DNA of 64,000 bases, from assembly GCA_023362775.1 (NCBI GenBank), contig JALMGJ010000011.1:16790001-16854000 (forward strand), given 5' to 3'. Source of the DNA: Charina bottae. Taxonomy: Eukaryota > Chordata > Lepidosauria > Squamata > Charinaidae. The translations under genes and the position numbers were made by a program. Of the stretch, positions 43,560 through 55,400 are shown piece after piece (position 1 is the stretch's first letter; every line of letters begins with the position of its first letter). The notes under the pieces are model-generated. The model searched no databases. It had not been told where the DNA came from and worked only from the letters and a program-made list of their open reading frames with translations.

Positions 43560-46375
43560 TGGTTACAAGGAAAGGGACTTTTAGGTGAAAAGTCACATAG
43601 CAAGGCTTTGACATTCATATTTTGGGACCCTTTAATATGATAATAGTTCAGGTTTATGCTCCAACCACCAATGCAGAAGAAGAGGAGGCTGATAAGTGTT
43701 ATGATCAAGGTCAATTTGAAATTCACAGAACATACAAGCAAGATGTGCTGCTTGTGATTGGAGCCTGGAATGCCAAAGTCGGAAACATGAAAAAGGAAAA
43801 TGTAGGTGGATTGTATGGCTTAGGAACCCAAAATGAAACAGGAGACTGAACAATTTCTGCCACTCCAATGATTTCTTCATAGCTAACACTATCTTCAAAC
43901 AACCAGAATGACAGCTCTATACATAGTCATCACCAGATGGAGTACAGAGAAATCTATTATTGCCAAAAGGAGATGAACAAACTCAATTATAGCATCAAAG
44001 ATATAAAAAAGGTAAAGGTTCCCCCTGCACATTTGTGCAGTCGTGTCCGACTCTAGGGGCCGGTGCTCATCTCCGTTTCTTAGCAGAAGAGCCAGCGCTG
44101 TCCGAAGATGCTTCTGAGGTCATGTGGCCAGCATGATGCATGCAGAATGCTGTTACCATCCCACAGAAGTGGTACCTATTTATCTACTTGCATTTGCATG
44201 CTTTCGAATTGCCAGGTTGGCAAGAGCTGGGGCTAGTGCGGGAGCTCACTCTGTCACGCGGGGCTAGGGATTCGAACCTCTGAACTTGCGATATTCCAAT
44301 CAACAAGCCTGGTGTCTTACCCACTGAGCCACCATGCCCCTCTATGTCAAAGACATAGCCAGGTGCATATACCCACCATTTTGAAGGAAAACATTAGGAA
44401 TTGTTTGAAGTCTTGAACCTCATAGATAGAGAACCAGAGGAACTATGGAATGAACTTAAACAAGTGGTTTAGGATGAATGTGAAAAAAGACTGCCAAAAA
44501 TGAAGAAAGAAAAGAAAGCAAACAGGATGTCAGAACAAACCGTGGAAATTGCCAAGAAGAAAAGTCAAAGTGAAGAAAGAAAAAAACCTCAGAAAAGAAC
44601 AAACCGTTTCAGAGAGCTGTTAGAAGAAGAGACCAGAATCAGTATCACAACAACATCTATAAAGACATCAATAATGGAAACAGACATGGAAAAACAAGGA
44701 AAATCTTTCAAAAAATCTCTGAACTCAGAAGGAAGATCCAACCTCAAATTGGTATACTAAAAGAATCCAGTTGACAAATAGTAACTGATTCAAAGGAGAT
44801 CAAAAGAAGATGGAAGGAGTATATTGAACAGTATACATCTCTACACTGTACAGTAGAGATGTCAACATCCAAGGTACCTTAGAAGATATTCCCTACTCCC
44901 AAGAACTTTTGGAAGTAGTGGAAGATGAAGTTAGATCAGCACTCTGGTCATTACCATGTTGGAAGGCTACAGGAACAGATGGAATACACACTGAAATATG
45001 GCAAGAAACAGAAGATGAATCCATCAAGGTTCTAACCAAGCTATACCAGCAGATCTGGAGAATGACACAGTGACCAACAGATTGGAAGATGTCAATCTGT
45101 ATTCCAATATCCAAAAAAGTAGACTTAACAGAATGTGCAAACTACACTCACACAATATCCTTAATTTCACATGCTAGCAAAATAATTCATAGGATCATCC
45201 AACGAATTAGAGCCCTACATGGAAAAAGAGACACCAGAAGTTCAAGCTGGCTTTAGAAAAGACCGAGGAACATGAAACATTATTGCTGATGTATGCTGGA
45301 TAATTGAGAAAGCCAAAAAAGAAGTAAGTATGTGCTTCATTGAGTATAGGTATGCCTTTGATTGTGTCGATCACATCAAGTTGTAGAATGTGCTCAGAAA
45401 AATGGGAACCCCAGAACATCTCATTGTCCTCCTGAGAAACTTCTATGCTGGTCAAGAAGCCACAGTATGAACAGAATATGGGGGGGGGGGGAAACCTCCA
45501 GATTGGCAAAGGAGTGCCACAAGGCTGCATACTCTCCCCATATTTATTCAAACTATATGCAGAATAAATACTAAGGCAAGCTGGATTGGAAGAAGATGAG
45601 TGTGGATTCTGATGACACTACTCAGATAGCCAAAAATGCCAAGGATATGCAAACTCTAGTAATAAAAATCAAGGACCACAGTGAAAAAATGGGACTACAA
45701 TTAAATATAAAAAAGACCATACTAATGACAACAGGTAGAACAACCAGTTTTAGAATTGGCGATGAAGATATCAAAGTTGTGGATCAACCATCATCAGTAA
45801 AGGAACAAGCAGTCAAGAAATATGCTGCAAACTAGCACATGGTAGAACAGCCATGAAGGCCTTGGAAAAAATATTCAAATGCTGTGATGTTTCTATAAGT
45901 ACAAAGATCAGAATCGTGCAAGCCGTGGTATTCTCTGTGACACTCTATGGAGCGAAAGTTGGACATTAAAGAAGCAGCATAGGAAGAGTCTTGAAACTTT
46001 TGAACTTCAGTGTTGGAGAAGACTCCTGAGAATACTGTGGACACCCATGAAAACAAACAAATCGTTCATCAAACAAATCAACCCAGAATTCTCACTTCAG
46101 GCACAAATGACCTGGATCAAATTATTCTCCTTTGGACATATTATTGGAAGACCTAGCTCTCTAGAGGAGGCTGCAATGCTGGGAAGGTTGGGAAGAAGAG
46201 GAGAAGAGGGTAACCAGTAGCAAGAGGGATGGACTCAGTTACAGTGGCAATGAGAGCACCATTGGAAGGCCTGAATGACCAGGTTAGGGACAGATTGTTG
46301 TGGAGAAAATGTATCTCTGTGCTACAGTAAGAGTCAACAATGACTTGATGGCACATAATCAATATTTTGGTCCGA
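43560..46375 (+). pseudogene. RTE-clade LINE (non-BovB), degenerate near-complete ORF
   Basis: In order: endonuclease (VQVYAPTTNAEEEEAD, VIGAWNAKVG, near 43622-43849), linker with IDREPEELWNEL (near 44420), RT fingers (PEVQAGFRK-like near 45235), YAFDCVDH near 45355, RQGCILSP-like near 45520, then the GLQLNIKK segment and the 3' end with TTGATGGCACATAATCAAT near 46365. Many stops and frameshifts occur, plus a SINE insertion (44005-44346). The YADD motif is deleted. It is the fullest copy of the family found four times in the window. Confidence 0.8.
44005..44346 (-). mobile_element. tRNA-derived SINE (Sauria type) nested in RTE
   Basis: Minus orientation with head TGGTGGCTCAGTGGGTAAG and B box GAGGTTCGAATCC, ending (plus strand) GGTAAAGGTTCC. 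Target duplication TCAAAGATAT / TCAAAGACAT at 43995-44004 and 44347-44356, one mismatch. Confidence 0.85.
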
Positions 46376-46429
46376 ATTTTAGAACAGTGCAAGATAAATT
46401 TTGATCAGTTTTAAAGCAATGTAATAATT

Positions 46430-46990
46430 TTATATATTTATTTATTTATTTTAATTGGTTTTATTTATTTATTTATTTTATTTATTATTTCAATTTATAT
46501 GACCGCCCATCACCCCCAGTCGGGGATACTGCTTCATTTTAAAAAAGTTAACTGCCTTTATGAACTGGTGTATAAAAAATTATACAATTTATTTATTTTA
46601 TCCTATTTATACCCCGCCTATCCCCTCCCTACTGGAGGGCTCTAGGCGGCTTACAACATCAATATATTTCAATTATACATCATATATCATATAATTTAAA
46701 TTTACCGCGCGATAGGGAAGAGGACAGGGAACCGGCTCTTCGGCTGCAGGCACCGGACTACATGCCCCAGCATGCCTCACTTCCGCGCCGGCTGCTGATG
46801 TCCAGGAAGCTGTTCTTTTCTGGATCCGTCATCCTCCGCCATCATCACCGGGATTCCCTAGGTCTTCTTCGGAACGAGGAGGACCCTCAGCTGGACGCCG
46901 GCAAATTGACCCACGAAGTGGTACCCATTTATCTACTCGCATATGCTTTCGATCCGCTGGGTGGGCGGAAGCTGAAGCTAGTGGCGCAAT
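46430..46990 (-). repeat. TTTA tail, L2/SINE-like tail and decayed SINE (copy B)
   Basis: 46430-46525 corresponds to 5915-6005. From about 46575 a copy-B-only insert begins with a TTTATTTTATCC tail and, reversed, GTAAGCCGCCTAGAGCCCTCC. From about 46705 to 46985 it becomes GC-richer, with SINE-like words (GTGGTACCCATTTATCTACTCGCATATGCTTTCGA) resembling the body of the Sauria-type SINE. Confidence 0.5.
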
Positions 46991-47381
46991 GCATATACTG
47001 GTGATAGGATCACAATAAATCACCCTACAAGTGGTAATTAATCACTGCAAGTACAATGACCATACAGGGACATCTACAGTATATACTTTTTGGAGTAACA
47101 GCAGGAAGTTAGTTTGGAATTCCCTTCTTCCAGCACTCTTATTTATTTCCATTAAATGAAAAAAGAGAAGAAAAGTTAAGAAATGAAAAACATTGACAGT
47201 GAGTTGGGACATTGGACACCAAATATTAAATGACCCTCAAAGGTGGCAAATTCTAGCCCCAGTTTTATCTGTTGATAAACAAATTGAAGAGCATAGAAAG
47301 CAAAATCACAGCCGGGAGGTCAGGGAACATGAAATTTTGGCAATATGTGTATCCCAGTGCATCCTAACAATCTGTGTCAGT
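46991..47381 (+). other. Copy-B-specific sequence before BovB
   Basis: This and 50627-50672 form a roughly 430-bp segment into which BovB inserted, absent from copy A at the matching point near 6090. It is either a private insertion in B or a deletion in A. No family recognised. Confidence 0.5.
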
Positions 47382-47392
47382 ACATTGGTGTT

Positions 47393-50300
47393 CTCCAGCA
47401 AAGGAGATCGTTACCTTGTTGTGGTGCTGGAGCTTGAGCACCTCAATGAAACCATGAGCTAAACCGTGAAGGGACACCCAAGACGGGAAGGTCGTGGCAG
47501 AGAGGTCAGACTAAATACGATCCCCGGGGAAGGTTATGGCAACCCACCCCAGTATTCTTGCCGTGAAAACTAAATGGATCAGTACAACCAAAGATATGTT
47601 GGTATACCATCGGAAGATGGGACTCCCAGGTCGGAAGATGGTCAAAATGCTACTGGGGAGGAACAGAGGATACGTTCAACTAGCCCCAGATGTGATGACG
47701 CAGCTAGCTCAAAGCCGAAAGGACGGCTAGCGGCCGACGGTGCTGGTGGTGAACGACGAATCCGATGTTCTAAAGATCAACACACCATAGGAACCTGGAA
47801 TGTAAGATCTATGAGCCAGGGCAAATTGGATGTGGTTATTGGTGAGATGTCAAGATTAAATATAGACATTTTAGGTGTCAGTGAAATGAAATGGACTGGA
47901 ATGGGCCACTTCACATCAGATGACCACCAGATCTACTACTGTGGACAAGAGGACCACAGAAGAAATGGAGTAGCCTTCATAATTAATAATAAAGTGGCTA
48001 AAGCAGTGCCTGGATACAATCCAAAAAACGACAGAATGATCTCAATTCGAGTTCAGGGTAAGCCATTTAACATCACAGTGATCCAAATATACGCCCCAAC
48101 CACAGATGCTGAAGAAGCAGAAGTAGATCAGTTCTATGAGGATCTGCAGCACCTACTAGATAATACACCAAAAAGAGATGTTATTTTCATTACAGGAGAC
48201 TGGAATGCTAACGTGAGTAGTCAGACGACACCTGGAATTACAGGCAAGCATGGTCTGGGAGAACAAAATGAAGCAGGACATAGGCTGATAGAATTTTGCC
48301 AAGACAACTCACTGTGCATAACAAACACTCTCTTCCAACAACCTAAAAGACGACTTTATACATGGACTTCACCAGATGGTCGACACCAAAATCAGATTGA
48401 CTACATCCTTTGCAGCCAAAGGTGGCGGACATCTATACAGTTGGTAAAAACAAGACCTGGAGCTGACTGTAGTTCAGATCACGAACTTCTTATTGCAAAA
48501 TTTAGAATCAGACTAAAGAGAATAGGGAAGACCCACAGATCAGTTAGATATGAGCTCACTAATATTCCTAAGGAATATGCAGTGGAGGTGAAGAATAGAT
48601 TTAAGGGACTAGATTTAGTAGATAGGGTCCCAGAAGAACTATGGACAGAAGTTCGCAACATTGTTCAGGAGGCGGCAACAAAAAACGTCCCAAAGAAAAA
48701 GAAAACCAAGAAGGCAAGATGGCTGTCTGCTGAAACACTGGAAGTAGCCCAAGAAAGAAGGAAAGCAAAAGGCAACAGTGATAGGGGGAGATATGCCCAA
48801 TTAAATGCAAAATTCCAGAGGTTAGCCAGAAGAGATAAGGAATTATTTTTAAACAAGCAATGTGCGGAAGTGGAAGAAGACAATAGAATAGGAAGGACAA
48901 GAGACCTCTTCCAGAAAATTAGAAACATCGGAGGTAAATTCCAGGCAAAAATGGGTATGATCAAAAACAAAGATGGTAAGGACCTAACAGAAGCAGAAGA
49001 GATCAAAAAAAGGTGGCAAGAATATACGGAAGATCTGTATAGGAATGATAATAATATTGGAGATAGCTTTGACGGTGTGGTCAGTGAGTTAGAGCCAGAC
49101 ATCCTGAAGAGTGAGGTTGAATGGGCCTTAAGAAGCATTGCTAATAACAAGGCAGCAGGAGATGACGGTATCCCAGCTGAACTGTTTAAAATCTTGCAAG
49201 ATGATGCTGTCAAGGTGATGCATGCCATATGCCAGCAAATTTGGAAAACACAAGAATGGCCATCAGATTGGAAAAAATCAACTTATATCCCCATACCAAA
49301 AAAGGGAAGCACTAAAGAATGTTCAAACTATCGAACAGTGGCACTTATTTCACATGCCAGTAAGGTAATGCTCAAGATCTTGCAAGGTAGACTCCAGCAA
49401 TTCATGGAGCGAGAATTGCTGGATGTACAAGCTGGGTTTAGAAAAGGCAGAGGAACTAGAGACCAAATTGCCAATATCCGCTGGATAATGGAGAAAGCCA
49501 GGGAATTTCAGAAAAACATCTATTTCTGTTTTATTGACTATTCTAAAGCCTTTGACTGTGTGGATCATAACAAATTGTGGCAAGTTCTTGGTGGTATGGG
49601 GATACCAAGTCATCTTGTCTGCCTCCTGAGGAATCTGTATAACGACCAAGTAGCAACGGTAAGAACAGAGCACGGAACAACGGACTGGTTTAAGATTGGG
49701 AAAGGAGTACGGCAGGGTTGTATACTCTCACCCTACCTATTCAACCTGTACGCAGAACACATCATGCGACATGCTGGGCTTGAGGAATCCAAGGCTGGAG
49801 TTAAAATCGCTGGAAGAAACATTAACAATCTCAGATATGCAGATGATACCACTTTGATGGCTGAAAGCGAGGAGGAGTTGAGGAGCCTTATGATGAAGGT
49901 GAAAGAAGAAAGTGCAAAAGCTGGGTTGCAGTTAAACCTAAAAAAAACCAAGATTATGGCAACGAGCTTGATTGATGACTGGCAAATAGAGGGAGAAAAA
50001 GTGGAGGCAGTGACAGACTTTGTATTTCTAGGCGCAAAGATTACTGCAGACGCTGACTGCAGCCAGGAAATCAGAAGACGTCTACTTCTTGGGAGGAGAG
50101 CAATGGCAAATCTTGATAAAATAGTTAAGAGCAGAGACATCACACTGACAACAAAGGTCCGCATAGTTAAAGCAATGGTATTTCCTGTAGTAACCTATGG
50201 CTGCGAGAGCTGGACCATAAGGAAGGCTGAGCGAAGGAAGATAGATGCTTTTGAACTGTGGTGTTGGAGGAAAATTCTGAGAGTGCCTTGGACTGCAAGA

Positions 50301-50615
50301 AGATCAAACCAGTCCATACTCCAGGAAATAAAGCCAGACTGCTCACTTGAGGGAATGATATTAAAGGCAAAACTGAAGTACTTTGGCCACATAATGAGAA
50401 GACAGGATACCCTGGAGAAGAAGCTGATGCTAGGGAAAGTGGAAGGCAAAAGGAAGAGGGGCCAGCCAAGGGCAAGATGGATGGATGGTATTCTGGAGGT
50501 GACGGACTCAACCATTGGGGAGCTGGGGATGGTGACGGCCGACAGAAAGCTCTTGCGTGGACTGGTCCATGAAGTCACGAAGAGTCGGAAACGACTGAAC
50601 GAATAAACAACAACA
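47393..50615 (+). mobile_element. Full-length BovB (RTE) LINE
   Basis: 3.2 kb flanked by the 11-bp duplication ACATTGGTGTT at 47382-47392 and 50616-50626. The 5' UTR has BovB-type sequence (GAAGGTTATGGCAACCCACC, CCAGTATTCTTGCC). One ORF fills the rest. The 3' end is AGAGTCGGAAACGACTGAAC plus a short CAA-rich tail. Present only in copy B, so it inserted after the duplication. Structure suggests potential competence, or at least very recent activity. Confidence 0.95.
47574..50606 (+). CDS. BovB endonuclease-reverse transcriptase, intact
   Basis: A 1010-residue ORF with no stop or frameshift, the usual single-ORF size for BovB. The N-terminal APE-type endonuclease has TIGTWNVRSM, LGVSEMKWTG, IYAPTTDAEE, TGDWNANV and SSDHELLIAKF, so the catalytic N, E, D and SDH positions are all present. 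The RT has NKAAGDDGIPAELF, ECSNYRTVALIS, FIDYSKAFDCVDH, GVRQGCILSPYLFNLYAE and the catalytic YADD at residues 755-758. The C-terminus has ESWTIRKAERR, WCWRKILRVPWTARRSNQ and LEKKLMLGKVEGKRKRGQ. It acts by target-primed reverse transcription. BovB is known for spread between squamates and other animals. The ATG at 47574 is the first in frame. Confidence 0.95.
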   Translation: MDQYNQRYVGIPSEDGTPRSEDGQNATGEEQRIRSTSPRCDDAASSKPKGRLAADGAGGERRIRCSKDQHTIGTWNVRSMSQGKLDVVIGEMSRLNIDILGVSEMKWTGMGHFTSDDHQIYYCGQEDHRRNGVAFIINNKVAKAVPGYNPKNDRMISIRVQGKPFNITVIQIYAPTTDAEEAEVDQFYEDLQHLLDNTPKRDVIFITGDWNANVSSQTTPGITGKHGLGEQNEAGHRLIEFCQDNSLCITNTLFQQPKRRLYTWTSPDGRHQNQIDYILCSQRWRTSIQLVKTRPGADCSSDHELLIAKFRIRLKRIGKTHRSVRYELTNIPKEYAVEVKNRFKGLDLVDRVPEELWTEVRNIVQEAATKNVPKKKKTKKARWLSAETLEVAQERRKAKGNSDRGRYAQLNAKFQRLARRDKELFLNKQCAEVEEDNRIGRTRDLFQKIRNIGGKFQAKMGMIKNKDGKDLTEAEEIKKRWQEYTEDLYRNDNNIGDSFDGVVSELEPDILKSEVEWALRSIANNKAAGDDGIPAELFKILQDDAVKVMHAICQQIWKTQEWPSDWKKSTYIPIPKKGSTKECSNYRTVALISHASKVMLKILQGRLQQFMERELLDVQAGFRKGRGTRDQIANIRWIMEKAREFQKNIYFCFIDYSKAFDCVDHNKLWQVLGGMGIPSHLVCLLRNLYNDQVATVRTEHGTTDWFKIGKGVRQGCILSPYLFNLYAEHIMRHAGLEESKAGVKIAGRNINNLRYADDTTLMAESEEELRSLMMKVKEESAKAGLQLNLKKTKIMATSLIDDWQIEGEKVEAVTDFVFLGAKITADADCSQEIRRRLLLGRRAMANLDKIVKSRDITLTTKVRIVKAMVFPVVTYGCESWTIRKAERRKIDAFELWCWRKILRVPWTARRSNQSILQEIKPDCSLEGMILKAKLKYFGHIMRRQDTLEKKLMLGKVEGKRKRGQPRARWMDGILEVTDSTIGELGMVTADRKLLRGLVHEVTKSRKRLNE

Positions 50616-50626
50616 ACATTGGTGTT

Positions 50627-52243
50627 GCCCAAAAGAAAGGAGCAGAAGAAGTCAAAATGGTTCATGCTGGCTCTTCAAATAATCAGTAATTCAATCAAAC
50701 AAACAAAAAATAAACAAACCAACAGTCTCATGCCATGAATCTCACATATCTCACAAAAATGGGACTCCGTTTTTGAGCCAGGAGGAAATGGAAACCCACA
50801 GGATAAGCACCTTTTAGCTTCAAATTTTCACCATAGTTTCAGTCAGAAAATGTTCACACATGAGGGTTTTAATGAAAACTGCCATAGCCTGGTCTTGTTC
50901 TTTGTGGTAAGGAGTTTTTAGAAATTATAAATTATTTCAGCAATAAAGACCTTGTTGGAGGCTCACTACATCCTGGATATCTTTCTTCATTTTCAGAACA
51001 TTTGCTGTTGTAAGTGGTATAGCAGTGTTTTCAAGCTGAGTAATTCTTGTTTTGTGTGACTCAGTTCCATCTCTGTTTTTTATCTAACACCCAGGATGAC
51101 TCCAGACTGGGCTATAGTATAATGCAATAAAGTAAAGGCTCAAATATCTTGTTTTGTGCTGTCCTATAGGTGGTGATCAGCTTCTGGGAATCTACAGGGA
51201 GGGAACCTTCACACCAACAGTTCAACCATATTCTCTTAGGAGTTATTTGAGTTGTACATTTGTCCACCTTGGAGAGGGTGATATTAAATGCAGAAGTGAA
51301 TACCAGAGATCAATCCACCAGAGATTCCTCAGATGAACAATGGGAAAAGTCTGTCCAGAAAACTCAATTCTTTCCAAGAATCGATGGCAATATGGAAACA
51401 TTGTCAGTTCTGGCCAAAACACAATTGAAACAGGGGAGAAGGGTCAAGAAACTCCTTCTCTGATTAAAAGACCACTTAGTCCAGTGGTTCTTAAACTGGG
51501 GGAAATTATCTCCAAAGGGGCAATTTGGGCATATCCTGGGGGTAATTGAGTTAATTGTATTTGCTTGTTTGTGAGTAGAGAATCCAGTTTGAGTTTGGGA
51601 CTTTCACTGTGGGTTTTTTGTTTTGTTTTTGGTGGGGGGGGGGGTGGAATGAGATTATTTGAGACCAGGAAAGAGGGTAATTGGGTTAAATAGTTTAAGG
51701 ATCACTGACTTAGTCACTTGCAAGTCTTTCAGAACTGGAGAAGGTTGGAAGTTGGAAATAGTACCAGCTGAGAAAGTTGGATCAATTACGCAACATCCAG
51801 TGCATATCATTGGACTTACTATAACCCTGCTTTAGCCATGTACAAATAGCACAAACATCTTTATCACTAGATCTTCAGGGACTTCAGGTGATTATTTGCT
51901 CTATAATTATCAAAATAACTGTGTTCCAGTTCTGTTTCTTTGGAGGTATCAAAGCTGCATGAAGATTTCTGGGGACAAAAGGGAAAGTAAGGCAATATCC
52001 AAACAGTAGCTGCATCTGTGCAATCCTTTTTAAAGACCCTTTGTAATTCACTTTGTCCCACAGAAATCTCAGAGTTTAGCTGCAAAAAACAAAGAATTGC
52101 CATTTGCAGTTTTAACAATTCATCCTTTTTTTACTTTTTTTTTAAAAAAAAAAACCAGCTTCATTCTTTTGCATGGAGATTTCCCCTTAGCTCTGCTCGT
52201 GACAAAGGTTACTTGCTGTGGTCACAGCTACTTTTTGGTGACC
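50627..52243 (+). other. Upstream region of V2R copy B
   Basis: From about 50673 this matches copy A from about 6091. It holds the hAT MITE at 51482-51707 and no gene. Confidence 0.5.
51482..51707 (+). mobile_element. hAT-type MITE, copy B
   Basis: Orthologue of 6901-7127, with the same ACTTAGTC target duplication at 51474-51481 and 51708-51715. Confidence 0.88.
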
Positions 52244-52482
52244 ATGTATTTGAGCAGGTGGGGTGGTGGCTCAAGACTGCTGGCCTTTCAAACTCTTTTG
52301 CTCTTCCTTTCTGAGAATGTCAGTGAGACTTTGAAATCCATCTGCATCCAGCCCTCCAAAGCTCCAGGAGAATTTTCTACATCGAGAACTGAGGTGACAT
52401 TTGGGGGGTTTTCTTCCTTTATATTTAAACGTGAGACCTCTCACAGTTTCACAAAACAGTCAGAGTTTAAAAAAACTGGAAA
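52244..52482 (+). CDS. V2R copy B exon 1
   Basis: Signal peptide [20 protein letters not shown] followed by F where A has V. Other changes from A are F to R, E to K and, at the exon 1/2 split codon, Met to Lys (AA|G against AT|G). Donor GTAAGT is kept. Confidence 0.87.
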
Positions 52483-55400
52483 GTAAGTACAGCTTTCTTC
52501 TTTGAATTATGTGTATTACATCTTCAGAGAAAAATTATGAGTGTTACATTTGTTAGAACTGATCTAAAAAGGTAAAGGCCACATTTGTGCAGTCGTGTCC
52601 GACTCTAGGGGCCGGTGCTCATCTCCGTTTGTTAGCCAAAGAGCCAGCGTTGTCCAAAGTTGCTTCCACGGTCATGTGGCCGGCATGACGTGCGCAGAAT
52701 GCTGTTACCTACCCACCAAAGTGGCACCTATTCATCTACTTGCATTTGCATGCTTTCGAATTGCTAGGTCGGCAATAGGTTGCTGGGGCTAGTGCAGGAG
52801 CTCACTCCGTCACGCAGGACTAGGGATTCGAACCTCTGAACTTGTGATCTTCTGATCGACAAGCCTGGCGTCTTACCCGCTGAGCCACCACAAGTAGTAA
52901 ATCTGATCCTACCTGGTGCTTCAGGGTTTCAGCCCTGCAAGGCAGACCTGACTAAGAAACCAATGCTATATAGGTCAGGGCTACTTTTAATGGAACAGCT
53001 ATCGGAACAGAATCTTGCAAGTCTGAATGTTCTTCACCCTCCCTCACTTTATCTTCATGTGAACTAGGCAGGGAGTTGTCTGAGATGTTTTCTGAACTTA
53101 GTTTCTTGGCCCGGGCTCAAGCTCTGCTAATCTCAGCATTGCCTTGGTAGTTGGAGTGAAACGTTTCCACTGAGAAAATAGAAATCCAGTTGACATGATT
53201 CAAGCCACAGACTGTTCCACCTGGATGACTGAGAACCTTCATCGACATATTGCCTTGGTAGTTGTTTTTCCTGTCCTTCAAGGCCACTCCCTATTCAATA
53301 ATAGGTAGAGCATTACAACTGGTAAAGATCAAGTACATTCTGGTAATGGGAAAGGCACAGGATTAAATGACTGCCCATTTGGCCAGAAAGAATCCTTTCT
53401 AGCTCACTAAGGATTGAAAACCTTGGCTCCTATTCTGTTACTACAATATCAGCAACTTTTGAGTTCATCAGATTAATGTGCACACAGTCTCTTCCAGTAA
53501 AATCTAAAATTAATCCTCTGTACATAAATTGGTGAAATTATTTATTTATTATTTATTTTATTTTTATCCCGCCTTTATTATTTTTATGAACAACTCAAGG
53601 GGGCAAACATACCTAATACTCCTTCCTCCTCCTATTTTCCCCACAGCAACAACAAGGTTGAGGTGAGTTGGGCTGAGGTGAGTTGGGCTGATTGAGAGTG
53701 AGGTGAGTTGGGCTGAGAGAGAGTGACTGGCCCAAGGTCACTCAGCCGGCTTTCATGCCTAAGGTGGGACTCGAAATCTCAGTCTCCTGGTTTGCCATTG
53801 GCTCCTTCCTAGGGCTGAGAGAGAGTGACTGGCCCAAGGTCACCCAGCCGGCTTTCATGCCTAAGGCGGGACTAGAACTCTCAGTATCCTGGTTTGCCAT
53901 TGGCTCCTTCCTAGGGCTGAGAGAGAGGGACTGGCCCAAGGTCACCCAGCCGGCTTTCATGCCTAAGGCGGGACTAGAACTCTCAGTATCCTGCTTTGCC
54001 ATTGGCTCCTTCCTAGAGCTGAGAGACAGGGACTGGCCCAAGGTCACCCAGCCGGCTTTCATGCCTAAGGCGGGACTAGAACTCATGGACTCCTGGTTTG
54101 CCATTGGCTCCTTCCTAGGGCTGAGAGAGAGGGACAGGCCCAAGGTCACCCAGCCAGCTTTCATGCCTAAGGCGGGACTAGAACTCTCAGTATCCTGCTT
54201 TGCCATTGGCTCCTTCCTAGAGCTGAGAGACAGGGACTGGCCCAAGGTCACCCAGCCGGCTTTCATGCCTAAGGCAGGACTAGAACTCATGGACTCCTGG
54301 TTTCTAGCCCAGCACCTTAACCACTAGACCAAACTGGCTTATTTACATTATTTACTTTATTTATTTACTTTATTTATTATTTATTTATTATTATTACATT
54401 ATTTACAACTTGTTTCCTTTTTTTTTCTGATATAATGATTTGTGGTTGTGCACTCTTATCTTAGGGTGATACTAAAGAACTACCAGCACCTTCTTTCCAT
54501 GTATTTTGCCATTCATGAATTCAACCAGGACCTCAAGCTGTTACCCAACACCACACTAGGAATGGAGGTTTATGAAAACAATTTCAGTGTAAACCTTGCC
54601 AGTAAGAACATTCTAGATCTTCTGTTTCTGAACCAAGGGAGTCCCATCAACTTCAACTGTGTCAGAAGGAGCAGGAGGAAGCTCTTGGCTACCATTGGTG
54701 GCCTCACCTCCCCAAACTCCATCCACACGGCCCACATTTTGAACACCTACAAGATTCCACAGGTAGGAGGCTTTTTCACAGATTCTCTTGTAGTTGCAAT
54801 CAATGATCAGCACTTCCCATGTCCTCCGTCCCCACATAATTTGGAAAGTTAAAAAACATTACTCAGTAAACTGAACAGCATCTCTTTTCTTGCCATGTAT
54901 ATTTTATTTTATCATTTTAATTATTTTTTAAAAAAAATCAAAGAAACTTCAGAATAAAAAATATTTCAAAATTCAGATATGTTGGCTTTGCATCCCAGTA
55001 ACCCTTCAGAACAAGCACTGCCAGTTACATAAAGCAGAGGATCTGCAATCAGATGGCCACAAGTTATTTTGAATTTCCAGCCCAGGAATCCTAACTAGGA
55101 TCGCCAAAGGCAAGAAAAGAATTCAACTTATGTTGGAGTCCCTTCAATAAATTTATAGAAAAGACTCAAAAAGTTCAATTGGGAATTTAATGTAAATAAT
55201 GTAAATAAGTTAGAGATCATAGTTGTTTATAAATATATGATGGAAACGATGGAGAGAAAGTAGGAAGTCCTTTATGTTTATGTCCTTTATTTATGTTATG
55301 TTATGTTTGTTATGTTATGTTATGTGTCAGATTTTGTTATTTATGTATTACTATAAAATAAAGAATTAAAAATTTTAAAAAAAATATCTCAAGGGCAACC

